DNA of 64,000 nucleotides from a bacterium. GTDB taxonomy: Bacteria > SZUA-79 > Acidulodesulfobacterales > Acidulodesulfobacteraceae. The stretch is from the NCBI GenBank assembly GCA_021813595.1, contig JAKAKF010000218.1:1-64000 (forward strand). The letters are read 5' to 3'. Positions 37,039-46,021 of the stretch are shown here, in pieces (the stretch's first letter is position 1; each line of letters begins with the position of its first letter). The notes under the pieces were generated by a model. It saw nothing but the letters and a program-made list of their open reading frames with translations. It had not been told where the DNA came from and did not search any database. Made by a program: the position numbers and the translations under genes.

Positions 37039-38139
37039 ATGAAAATACTCCAAAAATACCTTTTAAACGAATTTTTAAAATATTTTGCCGTAACTATAAT
37101 AAGCCTGGTATTTTTTTACGTAACTATAGATTTTATTTCTAACATTGGGGCATTTACGAAACACTCTCCAGAATTTCAGTATATAATCATTTATTATCTT
37201 TATAAACTTCCCGAAATAATATACAGAGTATTGCCGCTCTCGATTCTTTTATCCACCCTTTTATCTATTTCCGCTTTCAATAAGAACAATGAGATTACCG
37301 CCGTGAAATCGTCCGGACTCAGCATGCTGAAATTTTTTGCTCCGCTGATTGCACTCGGTCTCTTTATATCGGCTGCATCATTTTTGCTTTCAAACTTCAT
37401 AGCCGTGCGCACAAATGTTTTAAGAAGAGTAGTTATGCAGAGAGATATCAATAAAAACAAATCTTTCAACGAAAAATCGGTTTATAAATATACGACCAAA
37501 AATATTTTAATCCATTACAAAAGAAGCATAGTTACGGCGGAGATTATGAATCCGTCCGATAAAACTATAAAAGGCGTTAACGTTTACGTTTTTAACGATA
37601 AATTCATTCTTTTAAAAAGATATATTGCAAGGTCAGGGCGTTTCGGCAACAAAGGCCTTGTATTAAGAGCCGGACAGGTCGACGGTTTTAATATGAAAAA
37701 CAAAAGCGGCGGATTTGAGCAAAAATATTTTAAAGCTCTTATAATTCCAGTTTATCTTAATTTAAATTTTTTCAGGTCAAATACTCTTAGGCCGGAGTTT
37801 CTCTCTATAATAAATCTTTCAAAGATGGTCGCAGTAGCAAAAAAATCCGAATCGGGTTTAAGCTACGTACTTACGAGTTACTATTCCAAACTGTCGTTTC
37901 CGCTGATAAATTTAATTCTAATACTTATAGGAATATCGATAGGGCTTATGCTCGGTAAAAAAGGCAATTCCCCCGTTTCTATAGGGATAAGCATCGTATT
38001 TGCTTTTACATGGTGGGTTATAAATTCGATATCTCTGTCTCTGGGCGAATCCGCCCAATTAAGTCCTTTTCTTGCGGCTTTCATGGCAGACATAATATTT
38101 ATGTCGTTTGCGATATATCTTATAGCGGGTATCGATTAA
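37039..38139 (+). CDS. lptG: LPS export permease LptG (YjgP/YjgQ family)
   Basis: 366 residues with the same layout as LptF: N-terminal helices (KYFAVTIISLVFFYVTIDFI), a jellyroll domain and C-terminal helices. It starts 2 bases after lptF. The LptG assignment rests on its second position and on a glycine-rich last helical region. Together the five Lpt genes in the window give a complete inner-membrane and periplasm part of the export bridge; LptD and LptE are not seen. Confidence 0.9.
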   Translation: MKILQKYLLNEFLKYFAVTIISLVFFYVTIDFISNIGAFTKHSPEFQYIIIYYLYKLPEIIYRVLPLSILLSTLLSISAFNKNNEITAVKSSGLSMLKFFAPLIALGLFISAASFLLSNFIAVRTNVLRRVVMQRDINKNKSFNEKSVYKYTTKNILIHYKRSIVTAEIMNPSDKTIKGVNVYVFNDKFILLKRYIARSGRFGNKGLVLRAGQVDGFNMKNKSGGFEQKYFKALIIPVYLNLNFFRSNTLRPEFLSIINLSKMVAVAKKSESGLSYVLTSYYSKLSFPLINLILILIGISIGLMLGKKGNSPVSIGISIVFAFTWWVINSISLSLGESAQLSPFLAAFMADIIFMSFAIYLIAGID

Positions 38140-38172
38140 TTAATGTTGGCAATGCCGAAATATAAAATTATA

Positions 38173-38949
38173 TTACAGTTCAATGCTTAATCCGTCGTAA
38201 GACGGTATTAGTTTTTCGGATTTGCAGGAGCATATTTCTTTTATTTCGTCGTAATCTATATTATGCCCCATATGCGTGAAATAAGTTCTGGACGGGTTTA
38301 TTTTTTCGGCAACGTTAATAGCTTCGGCTATGCTGAAGTGCGTTTTGTGAGAGTCGAACCTGAGGGCGTCTATCATTAACACGTTTAACCCCTTAAGCAA
38401 ACCCAAAGAAGATTCCGTTATAGACGATACGTCGGTAATATAGGCGAAGTCGTTTATTCTGTAGCCGTTTATTAAATTTTTGCCGTGATATACGGGGACG
38501 GGAGTTATAAATAATCCGGATTTGATTTCAAAGGATTCTTTTATAATATTAGGGATTAGATAAGGCTTGCTTGATTCGGTTTTTTCTTTAAATATATAGT
38601 CGAATTTATCTTTAATAAAATTTATCGCCGTTTCCGAGGCGTAAACCGGTATAAATTTGTTGTCCTGTTTTTTTAAGTAATTAAACATTCTGAGGTCGTC
38701 TATGCCGAAAATATGGTCGGCATGCGTGTGAGTATATAACACCGCATCGATGTTTGCGATATTAAATTTCAAAGCTTGCGTTCTTAAGTCAGGCGCCGTA
38801 TCTATTAATATATCGAAATTATTTTCGGATATAAGTATAGAAGGTCTCAAACGTTTGTTTTTTGGATTTTCCGAAGCGCAAACTTTACAGCGGCATCCTA
38901 TTAACGGAACGCCGGTCGAGGTGCCGCAGCCGAGTACTAAAATTTTCAT
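38173..38949 (-). CDS. Metallo-beta-lactamase fold hydrolase (PhnP-like)
   Basis: 258 residues. The N-terminus LGCGTSTGVPLIGCRCKVC with several Cys and the metal motif THTHADHIFGIDDLR (HxHxDH) match the PhnP/RNase-Z-like branch of MBL hydrolases. A later His in TDVSSI...HMGHNIDY completes the metal set. PhnP cleaves cyclic ribose phosphates in phosphonate breakdown. No phn genes are near, so the substrate could be another cyclic phosphate or a nucleotide signal. Convergent with lptG. Confidence 0.8.
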   Translation of the reverse strand: MKILVLGCGTSTGVPLIGCRCKVCASENPKNKRLRPSILISENNFDILIDTAPDLRTQALKFNIANIDAVLYTHTHADHIFGIDDLRMFNYLKKQDNKFIPVYASETAINFIKDKFDYIFKEKTESSKPYLIPNIIKESFEIKSGLFITPVPVYHGKNLINGYRINDFAYITDVSSITESSLGLLKGLNVLMIDALRFDSHKTHFSIAEAINVAEKINPSRTYFTHMGHNIDYDEIKEICSCKSEKLIPSYDGLSIEL

Positions 38950-39002
38950 ATATTTTTATGATACAATAAAAAAGGAGTTAAAGCAAATAAGGCAATAAAA
39001 AA

Positions 39003-40913
39003 ATGGATAAAAAAAATTCCGAAAAAGTTAAGATAAAAAGGGAAATTATTTTTGCGGCTATAATTTTCGCGCTCGTCGTTTTTTCTACTTTTGAAGAACT
39101 GCGCATGATATCTTTTTCGAACATTTCCGTAACGTCTAAGATTATAGTTTATGCTTATATAAATATTACGGTAGTCCTTTTTTTACTTATGTCGTTTCTT
39201 GTATTGAGAAACGTTATAAAATTAATAATAGAAAGAAAAAGAGGAGTAATAGGCGCAAAATTAAGAACTAAACTCGTGGGACTGTTTGTTATAGTAAGCG
39301 TGGTTCCTTCCTTGTTTATGTTTATCGTAATGATTGCTACGGGTTTTGCCGCAAATATTATAAACAAGTGGTACACTTTCAGGTTAGAAAAAGCCATGGA
39401 TTATACTTCGGCTATAATCAGGCATAAAAGTGCCTTGATAAAAAGCGCAAAAGACGCGGCGGTAAACCGTAAAATTGAATGGCTCGAGCATTTTTACAGG
39501 GAGTATTCGCAGATAAGGTTTATAAAAAACCCTATGGAAACCACTTACCTTATTTTCTTTTCTATATTTACGCTTATCGTCCTTTTTATTTCATCATGGG
39601 TTGGCTTTTATTTGTCGAAAAAAATGACTAAGCCTATTATAGATCTTGTGGAGGGCACAAAAAAGGTGGCTTCGGGAGACCTAGATATCAAAGTTTCGAA
39701 AGAAAGCGACGACGAAATAGGAATGCTTATAAATTCGTTTAATTTGATGGCTTTAGATCTAAAAAAGAATAAGGAGGAGATAGAAAAAGCAAATATAGAT
39801 TTAAAAAACGTCAATGAAGAAATCGAAAGAAGAAGAAGGTTTATGGAAGTAATACTTAAAAACATACATGCAGGCGTCATAGGCATAGATTCCACCGGCA
39901 AGGTTAGAAGCATAAACAATGCCGCAGAAGATATGTTCGGTATAAATTATAAAGATGCTATAGGCAAGAATTATAAAGATGTTTTTGCAAAAGACATTTT
40001 TTCGGATATCAGAAGCGTTATAAAAGGACTTGCAAAAACTGGCAAAGAAAATCTTACAAAAGAAATAAAATTGAATATAGACGGAGCTTTGAAGGTATAT
40101 ATAGTCAATATTACTACGATGAAAGACGAAGCGGGAAATTATATAGGTTTTATAGTGGTATTAAACGATACTACGGATATGATGAAAGCGCAGAGAGTTG
40201 CGGCATGGGAAGAAGTAGCAAAAAGAATGTCGCATGAAATAAAAAATCCCCTTACGCCTATTCGTCTTTCTGCAGAAAGATTAAAAAGAAAATACGGAGA
40301 AAAAATATCGCTTGAAGATAGCACTTTCGGCGAATTGGTAAACACGATTATAAAGGAAGTTGACGACTTAAAAAGTTTGGTAGATGAATTTTCGCTTTAT
40401 GCAAGGCTTCCAAAAGCAAATTTGGAACCTGCCGATATAAACGCTTTAATAGGAGAAGTGGTCAACTTATACAAAAATGCTCACAGAAATATTTGTTTTA
40501 TAGAGCATTTATGCGATGCTTTGCCGAAGGTTTCCATAGACGGCAGACAGATGAAAAGAGCTTTTATGAATATAATAGAAAATGCGGTATATAGCGTTAA
40601 TTTGAAATATTTGGAGAAAATAGGCGAAGACTATAAACCCGAAATTAGAATTTTTACGGAACTGATAGAACGGGGGGGTAAAGAAAGCGGAAATAAAAAT
40701 CTTGCCTTAAAGATATCGTTTTCAGACAACGGAACTGGAATAAACGACGAAATAGTCCAGAATATTTATGAACCTTATTTTTCTACAAAACAGGGCGGAA
40801 CCGGTCTAGGATTAGCTATTACAAAAAATATTTTAATGGAAAACAATGCGCAGATACGTGTCGAAAATAACGAAAGAGGCGGCGCAGATTTTATAATATA
40901 TATGCAGTTATAA
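39003..40913 (+). CDS. ntrY: Sensor histidine kinase, NtrY family, with a short periplasmic loop
   Basis: 636 residues. Four membrane helices (about 16-30, 46-69, 98-120, 181-204), a HAMP domain (about 205-260), a PAS domain (about 285-390), then the kinase with phospho-His H411 in SHEIKNPLTP and ATP-binding DNGTG and GTGLGLAI motifs. Membrane layout, PAS and H-box fit NtrY of the NtrY-NtrX pair, which senses nitrogen or redox state. The second periplasmic loop is only about 60 residues, much shorter than in typical NtrY (about 740 residues in total). The sensory part is thus trimmed. Confidence 0.85.
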   Translation: MDKKNSEKVKIKREIIFAAIIFALVVFSTFEELRMISFSNISVTSKIIVYAYINITVVLFLLMSFLVLRNVIKLIIERKRGVIGAKLRTKLVGLFVIVSVVPSLFMFIVMIATGFAANIINKWYTFRLEKAMDYTSAIIRHKSALIKSAKDAAVNRKIEWLEHFYREYSQIRFIKNPMETTYLIFFSIFTLIVLFISSWVGFYLSKKMTKPIIDLVEGTKKVASGDLDIKVSKESDDEIGMLINSFNLMALDLKKNKEEIEKANIDLKNVNEEIERRRRFMEVILKNIHAGVIGIDSTGKVRSINNAAEDMFGINYKDAIGKNYKDVFAKDIFSDIRSVIKGLAKTGKENLTKEIKLNIDGALKVYIVNITTMKDEAGNYIGFIVVLNDTTDMMKAQRVAAWEEVAKRMSHEIKNPLTPIRLSAERLKRKYGEKISLEDSTFGELVNTIIKEVDDLKSLVDEFSLYARLPKANLEPADINALIGEVVNLYKNAHRNICFIEHLCDALPKVSIDGRQMKRAFMNIIENAVYSVNLKYLEKIGEDYKPEIRIFTELIERGGKESGNKNLALKISFSDNGTGINDEIVQNIYEPYFSTKQGGTGLGLAITKNILMENNAQIRVENNERGGADFIIYMQL

Positions 40914-41050
40914 CAAATCGTTAAAATAAATATTTTTTATATATAAAATATCGAGTGGAATAAATATTGCTCATTTTATTTATAAATATAAGTATAATTA
41001 TATGTATATAAATAAAAGTAATAAAATATTTATTTATAAAAGAGGTAAAC

Positions 41051-42562
41051 ATGAAGATTGTATTGATAGTGGACGATGAAGAAAGCATAAGAAGTTCTCT
41101 TTCCGGAATTCTTAAAGACGAAGGCTACTCGGTAATAACAGAGGCAGGCGGAAAAGCCGGATTAAACGCCTTTGCCGACAAATCGCCTAACGTAGTCTTA
41201 TTGGACGTCTGGCTTTCCGATTCCGACGGCTCGGATATTTTACGTGAAATGGTCAGGATAAACAAAAACATTCCGGTAATTATGATTTCGGGTCATTCCG
41301 ATATAGATACGGCAATTAAAACTATAAAAATAGGAGCTTACGATTTTATAGAGAAACCGCTTTCTTTAGACAGACTCGTTATTACGGTAGAAAACGCATT
41401 AAAATATAACAGCCTTAACGAAAAGAAAGCTATTTTGGCAGAAAGTCTGCCTAACAGTTTCGAACTTATCGGCGAGGCAGAATCTATTAAAAATCTAAGG
41501 GAAAAGATATATAAGGCGGCCCCGTCTTCGGCTCCCGTTCTTATTGCCGGAGAAAACGGCACCGGAAAAGAGATTGCAGCGAGGTCGGTTCATATTAACA
41601 GCCTGAGGAGCAGCGAGCCTTTTATAGCAATTAACTGTGCCGCTATACCGGAAGAGCTTATAGAAAGCGAAATTTTCGGTTACGAAAAAGGAGCTTTTAC
41701 GGGAGCGGCGGCTAGAAAAAAAGGAAAATTCGAATTAGCCGACGGAGGGACACTTTTTTTAGACGAAATAGGCGATATGAGCCTGAGAATGCAGTCAAAA
41801 ATATTGAGGGTTTTACAGGAAGGCAAATTTCAAAGGATAGGCGGAGATAACGAAATTGAGTCAGACGTCAGGGTTATCGCCGCTACTAATAAAGATCTCG
41901 AAGAGGAAATTAAATCGGGCAGATTCAGAAGCGATCTTTTTTTCAGGCTTAACGTTATTCCGCTTTATATACCGCCGTTAAGGGAAAGAAAAAGCGACAT
42001 ACCTCTTTTAGTAAATTATTTTGTTAAAATTTTTAGCGGCAATACCGGCAGATTAGAGATAGACCGTTCCGCTTTGGAGTTACTGCAAGGTTATAGCTGG
42101 CCGGGAAACGTCAGGGAACTTAAAAATATCATAGAAAGGTTTTCTATTTTAAATCTATATAATAAAGTAACCGCCGAAGACGTCGCCGCGGAATTAAAAA
42201 TTAAGTATCCGGCTGTCGCGGAAAATAACGGTAGAGTTATTTCGGAAACGGAAAGCGTCATTTCGAGCATATCTTTGACTGCGCCTATAAAATCCGACGG
42301 CTTTTATGCAGTCGAAGATGCAAAGCAATCTCACTTGAATTATTCATCCGGCGAAAATATATTGTGCCGTGAAAATTCAAATAATATCGAAAGTATTATG
42401 TCTGCCGATTTATTTCAGCAGGCAAAAGAAAATTTTGAAAGAGCATACCTGATTCGCAAACTAAAAGAAAACGGGAGCAACGTAACTAAAACTGCACAAA
42501 CTATCGGCATGAGCCGCCGCAATTTACAAAAAAAAATATCTGCGCTAAAAATAATTATTTAG
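41051..42562 (+). CDS. ntrX: Sigma-54-dependent response regulator, NtrX family
   Basis: 503 residues. Receiver domain 1-120 with phosphorylation site D52 and K102. AAA+ domain with Walker A GENGTGKE at 167-174 and the sigma-54 contact loop GAFTGA at 214-219. C-terminal Fis-type helix-turn-helix (TKTAQTIGMSRRNLQKKIS). The receiver DVWLSDSDGSDIL and the pairing with NtrY support NtrX. A 90-residue Ser/Glu-rich linker between AAA+ and HTH is longer than usual. It would act with the sigma-54 encoded at 25.8 kb. Confidence 0.88.
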   Translation: MKIVLIVDDEESIRSSLSGILKDEGYSVITEAGGKAGLNAFADKSPNVVLLDVWLSDSDGSDILREMVRINKNIPVIMISGHSDIDTAIKTIKIGAYDFIEKPLSLDRLVITVENALKYNSLNEKKAILAESLPNSFELIGEAESIKNLREKIYKAAPSSAPVLIAGENGTGKEIAARSVHINSLRSSEPFIAINCAAIPEELIESEIFGYEKGAFTGAAARKKGKFELADGGTLFLDEIGDMSLRMQSKILRVLQEGKFQRIGGDNEIESDVRVIAATNKDLEEEIKSGRFRSDLFFRLNVIPLYIPPLRERKSDIPLLVNYFVKIFSGNTGRLEIDRSALELLQGYSWPGNVRELKNIIERFSILNLYNKVTAEDVAAELKIKYPAVAENNGRVISETESVISSISLTAPIKSDGFYAVEDAKQSHLNYSSGENILCRENSNNIESIMSADLFQQAKENFERAYLIRKLKENGSNVTKTAQTIGMSRRNLQKKISALKIII

Positions 42563-42598
42563 TAATCATTTATTTAGTAAAAAATTAGCAAAAAATTC

Positions 42599-42627
42599 TT
42601 GACAATTTTTTTTAGAAAAAATATAGT
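42599..42627 (+). promoter_or_regulatory. Sigma-70 promoter before the zinc-ribbon genes
   Basis: TTGACA at 42599-42604 and TATAGT at 42622-42627 with a 17-base spacer, about 80 bases before the ATG at 42709. It is a near-consensus housekeeping promoter in an AT-rich gap after ntrX. Confidence 0.6.
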
Positions 42628-42708
42628 TATTATAAATTTAAATTATAATATAAAATAAACATATCGCTTATAATTTAATCAAATCTTTGAAATTCTTTAG
42701 GAGGAATT

Positions 42709-43914
42709 ATGGATGTCGCACGCGGGGAGTCCTTTTTTAAATTTGGAATTTTAGTCAAATCTTTTGAAGCATTTCAACGTATTAAAGCAATAATTCTTTT
42801 GCTGGCAACTTTTATAATTTCATTTGCTATATTAATAGGATCTATTGCTATAGCAACTGATATGGCGTATAGAGGGCATTCCGCTATTGGAAAATTTGTT
42901 TCTATTATAGGGGTAATATTATACCTTATTATCTACCTTATAGGTTATACCGCTACCGGAAAAGTATTAATGGAGCATGCCAGAAATAAGGCGTCTATTC
43001 CCGTAATGGACGCAATAATATTCGGCATATTTTCGTTTTACCGTATTTTAATTTCAGAAATAATATTAGCCATAGTTCCTTTGGTAGTCGTTATAATTTC
43101 TCTTATTTATTTTTTCATAGCAAAAATACCCGGGTTAGGCAAACTTTTAGATTTTATTGGAATACCGGGATTTACTATAATCTTTGCCATTATGTTTTTT
43201 GCAATACTTTTAATCAATTTTATGATCAACCCTTTAGTTTTTGACGGAAATAATTTAAAAGAAATTATAGTAAAAGCTTATAAGATTTATAAAAAACATT
43301 CAACTCTCCTTTTTGGTTACTTCATATTTTTAATGCAGGTTTTTGTTGTCTTAGCTTTAATATTTATATTATTGACCGTATGTTCTTTTGCTCTTACGGC
43401 TTCGATATTAGCCGTTACAAGACCGACTTATTTATTATCAGGCGGTTACGGCGGTTCTATGCTGGGAATGTTAAACGGAGGCGGCGGTATCATGTCCTCT
43501 CTTTCAATGTTCGGGGGCTTTGTAGGATTCGGCGTAGGTATTATATATATGCTCTTAATGGTTCTTCTTTTCGTATATTTAATGTTAGGACAGAACTATA
43601 TATATTTAGACGTAATATCAGATATGAATTTTGACGATGTCGATGCACAGTTTAACGACGTTACTTCCAAATTAAAATCCAACATAGAAAAATATAAAGA
43701 AAAAGCGGCAAGCATGAGCCAAAAAGGCAATACGGCGGTTTCTCAAACAACCCCTTTACAGCATCCAGGACAAGAACAACAAACGTCTCAGTCAGGCAGT
43801 ACAGGTTCATCAGACGCTAAGGTCGATGCAGGAGTAAAATTTTGCACCAACTGCGGAGCGCAAAATCCTTCTGATGCTTCATTTTGCGAAAATTGCGGAA
43901 ATAAGCTTAGTTAA
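42709..43914 (+). CDS. Multi-pass membrane protein with C-terminal zinc ribbon
   Basis: 401 residues. Helices at about 26-50, 62-84, 98-135, 150-172, 197-225 and 270-298, then a hydrophilic Gln/Ser-rich linker and a C-terminal CxxC...CxxC ribbon (378-401: FCTNCG...FCENCG). Between the last helices is a Gly/Met-rich stretch (SGGYGGSMLGMLNGGGG). The ribosome site AGGAGG is strong. I do not recognise a family beyond the short zinc-ribbon (YfgJ/rubredoxin-like). Two further zinc-ribbon membrane proteins follow. Function unknown; a metal-dependent membrane complex is a guess. Confidence 0.7.
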   Translation: MDVARGESFFKFGILVKSFEAFQRIKAIILLLATFIISFAILIGSIAIATDMAYRGHSAIGKFVSIIGVILYLIIYLIGYTATGKVLMEHARNKASIPVMDAIIFGIFSFYRILISEIILAIVPLVVVIISLIYFFIAKIPGLGKLLDFIGIPGFTIIFAIMFFAILLINFMINPLVFDGNNLKEIIVKAYKIYKKHSTLLFGYFIFLMQVFVVLALIFILLTVCSFALTASILAVTRPTYLLSGGYGGSMLGMLNGGGGIMSSLSMFGGFVGFGVGIIYMLLMVLLFVYLMLGQNYIYLDVISDMNFDDVDAQFNDVTSKLKSNIEKYKEKAASMSQKGNTAVSQTTPLQHPGQEQQTSQSGSTGSSDAKVDAGVKFCTNCGAQNPSDASFCENCGNKLS

Positions 43915-43978
43915 TTTGTATATGTTTTGTTTATTGGCAGGATTAAGCAATACATAAAAAAATAAAGAGGAAATAAAG

Positions 43979-45085
43979 ATGTTTTTTTGTAAAAATTGCG
44001 GTACGAAAATAGAAAACGATAGCGCTAAATTCTGCCCTAAATGCGGACAGAAATTCGAGCAGAAACAGACATCGGCGCAGCTATCCGCACCTAACCCTAA
44101 CGTTTTAAAAAATGCAAACGCTTCGCCTTCGCCCGTTCAAACCCCCGAACATAACGTCAATTTAGTCAAAAACAATGAAGGCGCAGGCATTGGAGCCGAA
44201 AGTTCGATTCAAAACGGCGCAAAAGAAGGCATTAGTCCTAAAAATCCAAGCGGCAATAATTTATCCTCATCAGCAACTCCCAAAGCGCCGAAAATGCCTC
44301 ATCAAGACGACGGTAAAAAAGGAAAAGGATTATTGATCGCTATTATTGTTTTGGCGATTATATTAATAGGTATTGGTGGTACTGTTTTTTATTTATTTAA
44401 AACAGGCAAACTTAAAAAAATAGAAAAAAAAATATACAAAGTTCTTCATATTAAAACTAAAAATCAATCCGAAAAACATAAGCATAAGCATCACGGTAAA
44501 TCCTCAAAGAAAAATAAAAATAAAAAGAAAAATAAAAAGAACAAGAAGAATTCCAAAAATATTTCTAATTCAAGTAATCCTGCTAATTCTTCAAATGTAA
44601 GCAATTCTGCCACTTCTGCACCGACTTACGTTTACGCTAATAATAATAATTCAAATAGGTCTAATCAAGCCGGTGGGTTTTCCGCATTTAAAACTTACTT
44701 GAGTTCTGCAAGCCCGAATATTGTCGGTATTTCGCCTCTCGGCAGTGCAGCGGGAAACGCCCCTGCTGTTATAATTTCAAACGTTATGGCAGACAGCGTC
44801 AGCGCTAGTCCGGGCAGCACAATTAATATTCATTCCAAATTTTATGCCGAGACCCCGCCTAATCCGTCTTCGCAGAGCGTAAAATTGACATACGAAGTTT
44901 ACGGAAACGGTCTTACGGCTTATAACAATTCATACGTCAACGTCGATAAGCCCGGAATTTACAACGTCAACCTTGCCGTGAAAATTCCGTCTAATTTTCC
45001 GGCAGGAACATATACCTATGTTCTTACGGTAACTTCTACGGCGACGATCGAAGAATCGCCTGCGGCTTATATAAAGGTGCAGTAA
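43979..45085 (+). CDS. Single-pass protein: N-terminal zinc ribbon, Lys-rich linker, C-terminal beta domain
   Basis: 368 residues. Zinc ribbon at 1-27 (FFCKNCG...FCPKCGQKF), a low-complexity linker, a membrane helix at about 117-140, then about 50 residues almost all Lys, His, Ser and Asn (141-192), and a C-terminal domain (about 235-368) of Ig-like strands (GTYTYVLTVTSTATIEESP). The strongly basic flank follows the helix on the side of the beta domain. That conflicts with the usual rule that positive charge stays inside if this domain is exported. No family recognised. The central neighbour of the trio. Confidence 0.65.
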   Translation: MFFCKNCGTKIENDSAKFCPKCGQKFEQKQTSAQLSAPNPNVLKNANASPSPVQTPEHNVNLVKNNEGAGIGAESSIQNGAKEGISPKNPSGNNLSSSATPKAPKMPHQDDGKKGKGLLIAIIVLAIILIGIGGTVFYLFKTGKLKKIEKKIYKVLHIKTKNQSEKHKHKHHGKSSKKNKNKKKNKKNKKNSKNISNSSNPANSSNVSNSATSAPTYVYANNNNSNRSNQAGGFSAFKTYLSSASPNIVGISPLGSAAGNAPAVIISNVMADSVSASPGSTINIHSKFYAETPPNPSSQSVKLTYEVYGNGLTAYNNSYVNVDKPGIYNVNLAVKIPSNFPAGTYTYVLTVTSTATIEESPAAYIKVQ

Positions 45086-45186
45086 AAAATTAATTTTATA
45101 TTGTATTATAAATAATTAAAATATTATTTATTAGATTTAATAATTATAAAAAATATTTCTATATTTAAAATTAGGAGGTTTATATC

Positions 45187-45912
45187 ATGAATTCATTGCA
45201 AAATTTAAATTATTTTATTCCTTTGGTATTGATTATTATTATTATTGCAGCTATATTCAGAGGTAAAAAGACAAATTCGACATCATTAGTATTAACTAAA
45301 TTTTATGTAAACGAAGATGATTCTAATAGAATATTTGTTTCAATATCCGGCAGAGGTGAAGGGATAATTGCTTGGCTTTTGACCAAACTAAAAATATACG
45401 GCGAAACTACATTCGAATTAAATAATGACTGTATATCTATGAATTATTTGAGCATGCAAGGAAATGTTAATCATATAATTCCGCTAACATGCGTTTCAAG
45501 CAGTTATTGCGGATATACGCAATCGATTATAGCGCTTATTCTAGGAATATTTTTTTCATTAATAGGATTTTTTATGTTATTGATTCATTCAATTAGATTG
45601 CAAGGGTTAGGTTCATTAATTTCTGGAATTGTTTTATTGATAGTTTTTTTCTTCTCTAAAAGACTATTTATAACTGTTGAAACAAGAGGAGGACTAACGC
45701 CTGGTATAAGATTTAAACGAAGTATAATAGGCAACATTCCTGTGGATTTTAATAAAGCCAAAAGCGTTGTCGAAATTATAAAAAATAAAACAATTCAAAA
45801 GACTTCATTTCCAACAATTAAAATGGTAGATAATGGTATTTGTTCAAACTGCGGTTTTAAGAATGCTCCTGAAGCAAAATTTTGTGAAAAATGCGGGCAA
45901 AAATTGGCATGA
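45187..45912 (+). CDS. Small membrane protein with C-terminal zinc ribbon
   Basis: 241 residues. One helix at about 8-22, two more at about 112-160, and a C-terminal ribbon (217-241: GICSNCGFKNAPEAKFCEKCGQKLA). The central part (residues 35-105) looks like a small soluble beta domain. A GGAGG site precedes the ATG. It ends the trio and is followed by a bidirectional terminator-like hairpin. The cysteine spacing closely matches that of the first protein. Unknown function. Confidence 0.65.
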   Translation: MNSLQNLNYFIPLVLIIIIIAAIFRGKKTNSTSLVLTKFYVNEDDSNRIFVSISGRGEGIIAWLLTKLKIYGETTFELNNDCISMNYLSMQGNVNHIIPLTCVSSSYCGYTQSIIALILGIFFSLIGFFMLLIHSIRLQGLGSLISGIVLLIVFFFSKRLFITVETRGGLTPGIRFKRSIIGNIPVDFNKAKSVVEIIKNKTIQKTSFPTIKMVDNGICSNCGFKNAPEAKFCEKCGQKLA

Positions 45913-45926
45913 TTTTTGAAATAAAA

Positions 45927-45974
45927 TATATAAAGAGTTGCCGCTAAAAATAGTTAGCGGCAACTCTTTATATA
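45927..45974. terminator. 21-bp perfect hairpin between the zinc-ribbon genes and the alcohol dehydrogenase
   Basis: Arms 45927-45947 and 45954-45974 are perfect 21-base complements around a 6-base loop (AAATAG). The core is GC-richer (GAGTTGCCGCTAA). AT-rich flanks follow on both sides. It lies between convergent genes, so it is likely a two-way transcription terminator. Confidence 0.85.
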
Positions 45975-46021
45975 TAATATCATTAATAATCAGCACATTA
46001 TTTATAAACTCATCAATAGCG

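Noticed and set aside
40914..41050. Promoter between ntrY and ntrX
   Set aside because: TTGCTC and TATAAT occur 20 bases apart, too far for a normal sigma-70 promoter; not convincing.
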